Shown one piece after another: positions 1 through 5,256 of a stretch of 5,256 nt of DNA. The stretch's first letter is position 1. The number at the start of each line of letters is the position of its first letter. Made by a program: the position numbers and the translations under genes. Location of the stretch: the NCBI GenBank assembly GCA_030632545.1, contig DAOVUO010000234.1, forward strand, positions 1 through 5,256. The letters run 5' to 3'. The DNA is from Bacteroidales bacterium. Lineage in GTDB: Bacteria; Bacteroidota; Bacteroidia; Bacteroidales; DYOH01. The notes below the pieces were generated by a model, which worked only from the letters and a program-made list of their open reading frames with translations, ran no database searches and was not told where the DNA came from.

Positions 1-40
1 CGGTGCAAGACCTGCTAGCGTGCTTGCACCTAGTAGCGTC
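1..40. repeat. GC-rich 40-base hairpin repeat, copy 1
   Basis: This 40-base unit is identical, base for base, to 152-191. It is 24/40 G+C in an otherwise AT-rich window. It contains a perfect 8-base inverted repeat, GGTGCAAG (2-9) and CTTGCACC (23-30), around a 13-base loop holding the palindrome GCTAGC (14-19). It also carries an internal imperfect repeat: ACCTGCTAGCGT (10-21) and ACCTAGTAGCGT (28-39), 10 of 12 bases alike, 18 bases apart. The window starts at its first base, so the true repeat may extend upstream. The composition and hairpin suggest a REP-like or small non-autonomous dispersed element; that is inference, and no transposase is present. Confidence 0.85.
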
Positions 41-49
41 TGGGGTGAT

Positions 50-75
50 CGATTGACGATTTTCGATTGACGATT
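50..75. repeat. Short tandem repeat, CGATTGACGATT twice
   Basis: CGATTGACGATT occurs at 50-61 and again at 64-75, a period of 14 with two T between. Its core ATTGACG appears a third time at 147-153, running directly into the second GC-rich hairpin unit. This suggests that the words in this intergenic region are fragments of one repeated family. No function is assigned. Confidence 0.7.
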
Positions 76-145
76 GGGCTGGCGCAAGAGGTTTTTTGAT
101 TTATTAATTATTATTTACTATTTATTATTGGGGCTAACGCAAGAG
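76..145. repeat. Pair of GCTnnCGCAAGAG repeats flanking an A/T-only stretch
   Basis: GCTGGCGCAAGAG (78-90) and GCTAACGCAAGAG (133-145) match at 11 of 13 bases and are 55 bases apart. Both are preceded by ATTGGG or ATTGGGG. Their GCAAGA core also occurs in the two 40-base units (GGTGCAAGAC). Between them, about 91-130 is nearly all A and T. The arrangement looks like decayed or related copies of the neighbouring repeat family. Confidence 0.55.
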
Positions 146-151
146 TATTGA

Positions 152-191
152 CGGTGCAAGACCTGCTAGCGTGCTTGCACCTAGTAGCGTC
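152..191. repeat. GC-rich 40-base hairpin repeat, copy 2
   Basis: Exact second copy of the unit at 1-40, offset by 151 bases. The stem is GGTGCAAG (153-160) with CTTGCACC (174-181), and GAC (150-152) could pair with GTC (189-191) across a 7-base bulge. Identity to copy 1 stops after base 191. The unit lies 8 bases beyond the stop codon of the minus-strand GH3 gene, so it would be transcribed as a 3' hairpin of that mRNA. It might protect or punctuate the transcript end. No run of T follows the stem on the minus strand, so it is not a standard intrinsic terminator. Confidence 0.85.
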
Positions 192-199
192 GTTTTGAA

Positions 200-1717
200 T
201 TATTTATTATTATTGAGACTAAGTAATTCGTCAATATATTTTCTGTTATTAGCCAGACGAGGAATTTTATGTTGACCACCTAATTTTCCTTTTGATTTAA
301 GCCAATCGTAAAATAAGTTTTCTTTTGCAAGCAAAACTTCTGGTTTGTCTAGTGCAATGCTTTTGTATCTTTTAGCCTCATAATCAGAGTTTAGGGCTTT
401 AAGCGAATTGTCAAGAATTTCGGTAAAATGCTCTAAACTATCTGGTTCTGTTTCAAATTCGATTAACCATTGATGTCTACCTTTACTATTTGTTTTAATA
501 TAAAATGGAGCAGCCGTGTATTCTCTTATAACTGCATTTGTTCCTAGAGTTGCCGATTTTAGCGCATTGTTAGCATTCTCAATAATAATTTCTTCGCCAA
601 AAGCATTAATAAAATGTTTTGTTCTACCCGTAATTTTTATTCTATAAGGTTTTTTTGATGTAAAACTTACTGTATCGCCTATTAAATATCTCCATAAACC
701 TGAGTTAGTTGTAATAATAATAGCATAATTTTTCCCAAGTTCTATTTCATTAATACTTATTGCTTGCGGATTTTTAGTGTCTAACTCTTCAATTGGCAGG
801 AATTCGTAAAAAATACCATAATCAAGCATTAAAAGCATATCTCTTCGGCCAAAATCATCCTGAATAGCAAAAAAACCTTCTGATGCATTATAAGATTCTA
901 AATAATGCATTTTCGGCGATTTAATTATACTTTTAAATTGTTCTCTATAAGGTTCAAAACTTACACCTCCGTGAACAAACAATTCCAAATTAGGCCAAAC
1001 GTCCATTAAATCTGATTTTCCTGTAATTTCAAATATTCTTTTAATAAGAACTAAAGTCCACGAGGGAACACCTGATATTGATGTTACATTTTCTTGAATA
1101 GTGGCATGTGCCATTTTCTCAATTTTTTCTTCCCATTCGTCCATTAGGGCTATAGAAATATCGGGAGTTCTTATTAAATGTGCCCAAAACGGCATGTTTT
1201 GTATTATAACTGCCGATACATCACCATAATACGACTCGCTACTTAAATTATTGATTTGATGACTTCCACCAATAATGAGTCCTTTTCCACGTAATAATCT
1301 GGCATCAGGGTTTAAATCGCTATAAATTGCTAATACATCTTTTCCTCCTCTATTATGGCAATTTTCTAATGATTCTTTGCTTACAGGAATAAATTTAGAT
1401 TTATCTGATGTTGTTCCCGATGATTTGGCAAACCATTTTATTTCGCTTGGCCATAATATGTTTTGTTCTCCATTTAGAATTTTTTCTATGTAAGGTTTTA
1501 TAGTATCATAATCGTGAATTGGAACTCTTTCTTGAAATTCTTTGATTGAATTTATATCGTTAAATTTGAACTGTTTACCAAATGAAGTGTTTTTTGCTGT
1601 GTTAATTAGCTCAAAGAGCATACCTTTTTGTACTTCAAATGGATTACGTTTAAAAAAATCAATTTGATTCTTTCTTTTAATCATTATCCATGAAATCAAT
1701 GAATTAAGTATTGGCAT
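200..1717 (-). CDS. GH3-family (auxin-responsive GH3/JAR1-like) acyl-adenylating enzyme
   Basis: A complete 505-residue protein, close to the usual bacterial GH3 length. GH3 proteins belong to the adenylate-forming (ANL) superfamily. The plant members activate a carboxylate such as jasmonate or indoleacetate with ATP and join it to an amino acid; the substrate of bacterial members is generally unknown. Three family motifs are visible: the phosphate-binding loop SSGTTSDKSKFIP at 99-111, YNASEG at 276-281, and RYLIGD at 343-348, followed by the hinge-like stretch GRTKHFINAFGEE at 364-376 leading into the C-terminal subdomain. There is no signal peptide, so it is probably cytosolic. The ATG at 1717 is preceded by an A/T-rich leader without Shine-Dalgarno, as is usual in Bacteroidota. 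It stands alone on the minus strand, divergent from the CvpA-tyrS operon. The last residues (LNNNK) come from an AAT-rich run next to the repeats. The family call is firm; substrate and pathway are not known. Confidence 0.92.
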   Translation of the reverse strand: MPILNSLISWIMIKRKNQIDFFKRNPFEVQKGMLFELINTAKNTSFGKQFKFNDINSIKEFQERVPIHDYDTIKPYIEKILNGEQNILWPSEIKWFAKSSGTTSDKSKFIPVSKESLENCHNRGGKDVLAIYSDLNPDARLLRGKGLIIGGSHQINNLSSESYYGDVSAVIIQNMPFWAHLIRTPDISIALMDEWEEKIEKMAHATIQENVTSISGVPSWTLVLIKRIFEITGKSDLMDVWPNLELFVHGGVSFEPYREQFKSIIKSPKMHYLESYNASEGFFAIQDDFGRRDMLLMLDYGIFYEFLPIEELDTKNPQAISINEIELGKNYAIIITTNSGLWRYLIGDTVSFTSKKPYRIKITGRTKHFINAFGEEIIIENANNALKSATLGTNAVIREYTAAPFYIKTNSKGRHQWLIEFETEPDSLEHFTEILDNSLKALNSDYEAKRYKSIALDKPEVLLAKENLFYDWLKSKGKLGGQHKIPRLANNRKYIDELLSLNNNK

Positions 1718-1756
1718 ATTTGTGAATTATTTAGTTTTAAACAAAATATCTGAGCT

Positions 1757-1764
1757 CAAAATTA
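1757..1764 (-). promoter_or_regulatory. Candidate -7 box for the GH3 gene
   Basis: Read on the minus strand this is TAATTTTG, an exact TAnnTTTG match and the mirror image of the plus-strand box at 1795-1802. It lies 39 bases upstream of the GH3 start codon at 1717. No clear TTTG -33 element is found upstream on the minus strand. In such AT-rich DNA the motif can occur by chance. Confidence 0.3.
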
Positions 1765-1794
1765 AAAAATAAATGGTTTATGCACGAGTTTTTT

Positions 1795-1802
1795 TAATTT
1801 TG
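1795..1802 (+). promoter_or_regulatory. Candidate -7 box for the CvpA-tyrS operon
   Basis: TAATTTTG matches the Bacteroidota -7 consensus TAnnTTTG exactly. Transcription starting about 5-7 bases downstream would give a short leader of roughly 15 bases before the ATG at 1824. No good TTTG-type -33 element is seen at the expected distance (the region near 1773-1779 reads ATGGTTT), so the call rests on the -7 box and its position. Confidence 0.35.
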
Positions 1803-1823
1803 CTCCTATCTTAATTAAAAAAT

Positions 1824-2327
1824 ATGATTAGTTTTATCGATTTATTTGTTGTCTTAACTATTGTTTGGGGGATTTGGGCAGGATACCAAAGAGGTTTAAT
1901 TATTGAGTTTTTTTCTTTCGGAATGTTTATCGTTGGTATAATTCTCTCTAATGTATTTGCTATGGCCGCCACCAAGGTTTTTCCTCGGTATAATATGAGT
2001 AGTCCATACATTTTGCTGATAATGTTCTTGTTAGCATTGATTGCTACGGGTTATTTATCCTATTTAACAGGAAATATAGTAAAAAAGATGATGGGAGAGA
2101 CTGAGATTACACCTCCAATGCGATATGTTGGGATTGCTATTGGTACAGGTAAAATGTTTTTAGCAGATAGTATAATTCTATATCTTTTAAATATTTTACA
2201 CGAAGCAAAAAACTTTTTGCCAAACGATATGATTGAGCGGTCGCTTTTTAATGATGCATTGGTGACATTAGCCCCTTTAATTTTTAGATTTTTAAATAAT
2301 TATAATTTTCAAGATAATATCATATAA
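1824..2327 (+). CDS. CvpA family inner-membrane protein
   Basis: A 167-residue protein, the normal size for the CvpA family (named after a protein needed for colicin V production in E. coli; also linked to envelope stress tolerance). The N-terminus shows the family pattern: a short hydrophobic helix with an early Asp (FIDLFVVLTIVWGIWAGYQ), then the turn GYQRGLIIE at 20-28. Four membrane segments can be placed at about 3-20, 27-47, 60-84 and 100-124, followed by a soluble tail ending at 167. The ATG at 1824 is the first in frame after the divergent promoter region; the leader is A/T-rich without Shine-Dalgarno. It is the first gene of the apparent operon and ends 4 bases before tyrS. The precise biochemical role of the family is not settled, and nothing here refines it. 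Confidence 0.85.
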   Translation: MISFIDLFVVLTIVWGIWAGYQRGLIIEFFSFGMFIVGIILSNVFAMAATKVFPRYNMSSPYILLIMFLLALIATGYLSYLTGNIVKKMMGETEITPPMRYVGIAIGTGKMFLADSIILYLLNILHEAKNFLPNDMIERSLFNDALVTLAPLIFRFLNNYNFQDNII

Positions 2328-2331
2328 ATTT

Positions 2332-3645
2332 ATGAGTAAGAATAATTTTGTTGAGGAACTTAGATGGCGTGGAATGCTCCACGATATTATGCCTGGTACT
2401 GATGATTTGTTAAATAGCGAGATGACAAGTGCTTATATTGGTTTTGATCCAACTTCTGATTCTTTACATATTGGCAGTTTAGCACCAATAATGATGCTAA
2501 AGCATTTTCAATTGGCCGGACATAAACCTGTTGTTCTAGTTGGTGGAGCTACTGGAATGATTGGTGATCCAAGTGGTAAGTCTGAAGAGAGAAATTTGCT
2601 TGATGAAAGCACATTGAATAAGAATCAAGAAGGGATAAAATTGCAATTAAGTAAATTTTTAAATTTTGATTCGGGTGAGGCAAATGATGCAGAAATGGTG
2701 AACAATTATGATTGGATGAAAGATTTTTCATTTCTTTCCTTTATTCGTGATATTGGTAAGCATATTACTGTAAATTATATGATGTCAAAAGATTCTGTTA
2801 AAAAGCGTTTGGGCAAAGAGTCTGACGAACAAGATGCTGAAGGAATGTCGTTTACTGAATTTTCTTATCAACTTGTACAAGGATATGATTTTTTGCATTT
2901 ATTTGAGAATAATAATTGTAAACTTCAAATGGGTGGTTCGGATCAGTGGGGAAATATCACTACCGGGACTGAGCTTATCAGACGAAAAGCTGGAGGAAAA
3001 GCCTATGCTTTAACCACGCCTTTAATTAAAAAAGCAGATGGTGGGAAATTTGGAAAAACTGAAAAAGGAAATATTTGGTTAGATGCTGCAAAGACTAGCC
3101 CCTACGCATTTTATCAATTTTGGTTAAACGTTAGCGATGAGGATGCCGAAAATTTTATTAAAATATTTACTCTTTTAGATAAAGAGACTATAGAAAAATT
3201 AGTTGAAGCGCATAAACTTGAACCACATAGGAGAGAATTGCAAAAAACTTTAGCTAAGGAACTTACTTCAATGGTACACTCTGTGGAAGAGTACGAAATA
3301 GCTGTTAAAGCATCTCTTATCCTTTTTGGAAAAGGTACTTATGAAACAATGACTGAGTTAGACGAGAAAACTTTCTTATCAATATTTGATGGTGTTCCAA
3401 CTTTTGAGCTAGCAAAAGAAAAGCTTAGTGCTGGAATTAATATTCTTGAATTATTGAGTGTTGAAACATCTGTTTTTCCTTCAAAAGGTGACTTGAAACG
3501 TTTAATGAAAGATAATGGTTTAAGCATTAATCAGAAAAAAGAGAAGAATCAAAGTGCAGAGATTTCTATTGCTGATTTTATTCGTGAAAAGTATCTTTTA
3601 GTGAGAAAAGGAAAAACTAAATATTTTTTAATTGTACTTAAATGA
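2332..3645 (+). CDS. tyrS: Tyrosyl-tRNA synthetase
   Basis: Charges tRNA-Tyr with tyrosine using ATP, in the cytosol. At 437 residues it is a full-length bacterial class Ic enzyme (E. coli TyrRS has 424). The Rossmann catalytic core carries YIGFDPTSDSLHIGSL (35-50), where HIGS at 46-49 is the HIGH-type signature; GGATGMIGDPSGKS (71-84); the tyrosine-pocket segment YQLVQGYDF (179-187); GGSDQWGN (201-208); and KFGKT (239-243) as the KMSKS loop. The C-terminal part (about 375-437) is the S4-type RNA-binding domain, with SKGDLKRLMKDNGLSIN at 384-400. The start at 2332 gives the expected N-terminus NFVEELRWRGMLHDIMPGT. It begins 4 bases after the CvpA-family gene, which leaves no room for a leader riboswitch, and its stop overlaps the next start as ATGA. 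That overlap suggests translational coupling to the Wzz-like gene. No defects are seen. Confidence 0.98.
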   Translation: MSKNNFVEELRWRGMLHDIMPGTDDLLNSEMTSAYIGFDPTSDSLHIGSLAPIMMLKHFQLAGHKPVVLVGGATGMIGDPSGKSEERNLLDESTLNKNQEGIKLQLSKFLNFDSGEANDAEMVNNYDWMKDFSFLSFIRDIGKHITVNYMMSKDSVKKRLGKESDEQDAEGMSFTEFSYQLVQGYDFLHLFENNNCKLQMGGSDQWGNITTGTELIRRKAGGKAYALTTPLIKKADGGKFGKTEKGNIWLDAAKTSPYAFYQFWLNVSDEDAENFIKIFTLLDKETIEKLVEAHKLEPHRRELQKTLAKELTSMVHSVEEYEIAVKASLILFGKGTYETMTELDEKTFLSIFDGVPTFELAKEKLSAGINILELLSVETSVFPSKGDLKRLMKDNGLSINQKKEKNQSAEISIADFIREKYLLVRKGKTKYFLIVLK

Positions 3646-4664
3646 GTTCTAGTTCTGATTTTAATTCTTTAGATGTATTAGCATTTTATTGGCGGAATAT
3701 TAAATATGTGTCAGTAGTTACTATTGCGGCTGTTATAGTTTCAATTATTGTTGCTTTGCTAATAGAGCCACAATATCGCTCAAGTGTAATTATATTTCCA
3801 GCTTCAAATACTTCAATTTCAAAAGAGCTTTTAACAGATGTTTCGCGCTCAAGAAAGGATATTCTACAGTTTGGTGAAGATGATGAAGTTGAGCAATTAT
3901 TGCAAATTCTTAATTCTGATGAAATTAAAAATAGAATAGTAGCAAGATATGATTTGTTGGAACATTACGGAATTGACGAATCTTCGGCATATCCGCAAAC
4001 TGCATTGGCGAAATTGTATGCTAAGAATATTCATTTTGGTAGAACTCAATATCAGTCTATTGAAATAGAAGTTTTTGATAAAAATCCAAATTTAGCCGCT
4101 GCAATAGCTACCGATATTGTGGAACTTTTGGATACAGTTTATAATAAGATTCAAAAGAAAAGGGCTCTTGGTGCTTTACAGATTGTTGAGAGAGAATATA
4201 ATACTTTGCAAAATAGGGCGGCCGAACTACAAGATTCTTTGGGTTTATTGCGTGTTGTAGGAGTATTTGATTATAATACTCAAACCGAAGCCTATACCAA
4301 AGCTTTAGCGCAAGCAATTGAAAAAAATAATACTAGAGCACAGCTAGAGTTAAAAAAGAATTTGGCAAATCTACAACGTTTTGGTGGTTTGTTTTTATAT
4401 TTAAATAGTAATATGCAAAGCGTTCAGGCACAGTTAAACTTGCTTTCTTCTAAATTAGTTGAAGCAAGAGTGGATTATGAGCAAAATTTATCGCATAAAT
4501 TTGTTGTAAATCCAGCGGCTGTTTCCGAGAAAAAGGCTAAACCAATTCGATGGCTAATTGTTGTTGTTTCAACGATTTCTGGATTTTTATTTGCGTCAGT
4601 ATTATTGTTATTTATTGAACGTTTAAAAAAACTGGATATTAAGCACATTTTAGAGCAAAACTAA
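3642..4664 (+). CDS. Wzz-type polysaccharide chain-length determinant (Wzz/FepE/Etk N-terminal family)
   Basis: A 340-residue inner-membrane protein with the polysaccharide co-polymerase layout: a short cytosolic N-terminus, a first membrane helix at about 22-41 (VSVVTIAAVIVSIIVALLI) followed by EPQYRSSVIIFPAS, a long periplasmic domain rich in predicted coiled coil (about 165-280), then a Pro-containing stretch (VNPAAVSEKKAKPIRW, 289-304) leading into a second helix at about 303-326. Such proteins form rings that set the length of O-antigen or exopolysaccharide made by a Wzy polymerase. The 14-residue C-terminal tail has no Walker motifs or tyrosine cluster, so this is a plain Wzz form and not a fused tyrosine kinase. 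Its start overlaps the tyrS stop (ATGA) and its stop overlaps the next start (TAATG), and the next gene is a likely ligase/polymerase, which supports the role. Whether it serves O-antigen or capsule/EPS cannot be told. Confidence 0.88.
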   Translation: MSSSSDFNSLDVLAFYWRNIKYVSVVTIAAVIVSIIVALLIEPQYRSSVIIFPASNTSISKELLTDVSRSRKDILQFGEDDEVEQLLQILNSDEIKNRIVARYDLLEHYGIDESSAYPQTALAKLYAKNIHFGRTQYQSIEIEVFDKNPNLAAAIATDIVELLDTVYNKIQKKRALGALQIVEREYNTLQNRAAELQDSLGLLRVVGVFDYNTQTEAYTKALAQAIEKNNTRAQLELKKNLANLQRFGGLFLYLNSNMQSVQAQLNLLSSKLVEARVDYEQNLSHKFVVNPAAVSEKKAKPIRWLIVVVSTISGFLFASVLLLFIERLKKLDIKHILEQN

Positions 4665-5256
4665 TGATTTTGGAGTTAACAAGCAGACAGAAAAAAATAT
4701 TCTGGGCTTTATCTTTTTTGTTTGTTTTGTTAAGTTCTCTTGGCTCTTTTTTTGATAACTGGGGAATATTAGCATTGCCATTATTTTTGCTCATTGCTTA
4801 TTTATTCCTTTTTCGTTTAGATAAAATTTTTGAATTAATTATTTTTTCTACACCTCTTTCAATCCAATTAAGTGAGTTTTTTCCACAATTAGGACTTGAT
4901 TTATTTTTACCCACAGAGCCTCTGATTGCTGCATTTATGCTTTTGTTCCTTTTTAAGCTATTGCTAGGACTAAAAATTTCAAAGAACTTTCTGCAACATC
5001 CTGTCACTTTGGTTATTTATTCTTATTTAGCTTGGCTTTTTTTTACTTCATTAACAAGTACATTGCCTTTAGTTTCGATAAAATACACTCTTGTAAAAGC
5101 TTGGTATATTGTAGTTTATTATTTTTATTCTTATGTTTGGTTGTCCAAATATAAACATTTCACTAAATTTATTTGGCTGTATATCATTCCTTTATCATTT
5201 GTTATAGTTTATACACTTTTCAGGCATAGCCAGTACGGATTTAATAATTTTGAAGC
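4664..5256 (+). CDS. O-antigen ligase/polymerase-like polytopic membrane protein, 5' part (runs off window)
   Basis: An open frame from ATG 4664 continues without a stop to the window edge, giving 197 complete residues. The sequence is strongly hydrophobic, with probable membrane helices near 12-30, 34-50, 83-103, 113-128, 143-160 and 166-186. The segment HPVTLVIYSYLAWLFFTSLT (112-131), then LPLVSIKYTLVKAWYIVVYYF (134-154 region), and the loop HSQYGFNNFE (188-197) after the next helix resemble the N-terminal half of the O-antigen ligase family (WaaL/Wzy-like) in Bacteroidota. Such proteins join or polymerise undecaprenyl-linked glycans at the periplasmic face. The catalytic periplasmic loop normally lies in the missing C-terminal half, so ligase and polymerase cannot be separated. 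The start overlaps the Wzz-like stop by one base (TAATG), which supports both the start and co-function in polysaccharide assembly. The frame reads through cleanly with no internal stop. Confidence 0.75.
   Translation, partial: MILELTSRQKKIFWALSFLFVLLSSLGSFFDNWGILALPLFLLIAYLFLFRLDKIFELIIFSTPLSIQLSEFFPQLGLDLFLPTEPLIAAFMLLFLFKLLLGLKISKNFLQHPVTLVIYSYLAWLFFTSLTSTLPLVSIKYTLVKAWYIVVYYFYSYVWLSKYKHFTKFIWLYIIPLSFVIVYTLFRHSQYGFNNFE

Larger units (their letters stand above)
1757..1802. repeat. Inverted repeat in the divergent intergenic region
   Basis: CAAAATTAAAAAA (1757-1769) is the exact reverse complement of TTTTTTAATTTTG (1790-1802), 13 of 13 bases, around a 20-base centre. GAG (1752-1754) and CTC (1803-1805) extend the pairing past a 2-base bulge. 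The repeat lies between the start codons of the divergent GH3 and CvpA-family genes. It could be a symmetric regulator site or simply paired promoter elements. The arms are A/T-rich, so chance is a real alternative. Confidence 0.6.

Noticed and set aside
1..191. CRISPR array
   Set aside because: There are only two repeat copies, separated by 111 bases that themselves contain repeated words. That is far too long and structured for spacers, and no cas gene is nearby.
150..191. Intrinsic terminator of the GH3 gene
   Set aside because: The stem is strong, but on the minus strand it is followed by GTCAATACTC with no T-run. The loop is long (13 bases) and the same unit recurs at 1-40, so a repeat element explains it better.
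1..199. Integron attC-like recombination sites
   Set aside because: The units are palindromic, but no GTTRRRY core pair, cassette layout or integrase is visible.
1811..2011. Small minus-strand open frame over the CvpA-family gene
   Set aside because: It lies wholly antisense to the start of a well-supported membrane-protein gene, has no recognisable domain, and is explained by the AT-rich codons of the plus strand.
2328..2331. T-box or other leader riboswitch controlling tyrS
   Set aside because: Only 4 bases separate the preceding stop from the tyrS start, so a leader element cannot fit. Regulation would have to act upstream of the CvpA-family gene, where only a short leader is available.
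3642..4664. Fused Wzc-type tyrosine kinase
   Set aside because: The protein ends 14 residues after its second membrane helix and has no Walker A/B motifs or C-terminal tyrosine cluster.
4798..5007. Small minus-strand open frame over the ligase-like gene
   Set aside because: The plus strand here encodes a continuous hydrophobic protein in frame from 4664, with an overlapping start. The antisense frame has no support.

Overview
The window is AT-rich and fits a member of the phylum Bacteroidota. Start codons lack Shine-Dalgarno sequences and sit in A/T-rich leaders. TAnnTTTG-type -7 boxes occur in the one divergent intergenic region. The GH3-family protein, the CvpA/TyrS pair and the TyrS sequence are also of the kind seen in that phylum. 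No closer placement is possible from sequence alone.

Layout. Bases 1-199 are non-coding and hold a compact set of repeats: two identical 40-base GC-rich hairpin units (1-40 and 152-191) around shorter repeated words and an A/T-only stretch. Bases 200-1717 (minus strand) encode a complete GH3-family (plant auxin-responsive GH3/JAR1-like) acyl-adenylating enzyme whose stop codon lies 8 bases from the second hairpin unit. Bases 1718-1823 are a divergent intergenic region with a 13-base perfect inverted repeat that places a possible -7 promoter box on each strand. From 1824 to the window end, all genes read on the plus strand with almost no gaps: a CvpA-family membrane protein (1824-2327), tyrosyl-tRNA synthetase tyrS (2332-3645), a Wzz-type chain-length determinant (3642-4664), and the start of a polytopic membrane protein that looks like an O-antigen ligase/polymerase (4664 to beyond 5256).

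How the genes fit together. The plus-strand genes look like one transcription unit: a 4-base gap between the first two, an ATGA overlap between tyrS and the Wzz-like gene, and a TAATG overlap before the ligase-like gene. The last two are partners in surface-polysaccharide assembly, so the window probably catches the start of an exopolysaccharide or O-antigen locus attached to a housekeeping tyrS. The GH3 gene points the other way and its substrate cannot be deduced here.

No clear new multi-gene system is visible. The most unusual items are the GC-rich hairpin repeat, the translational coupling of tyrS to polysaccharide genes, and the GH3 enzyme of unknown substrate.
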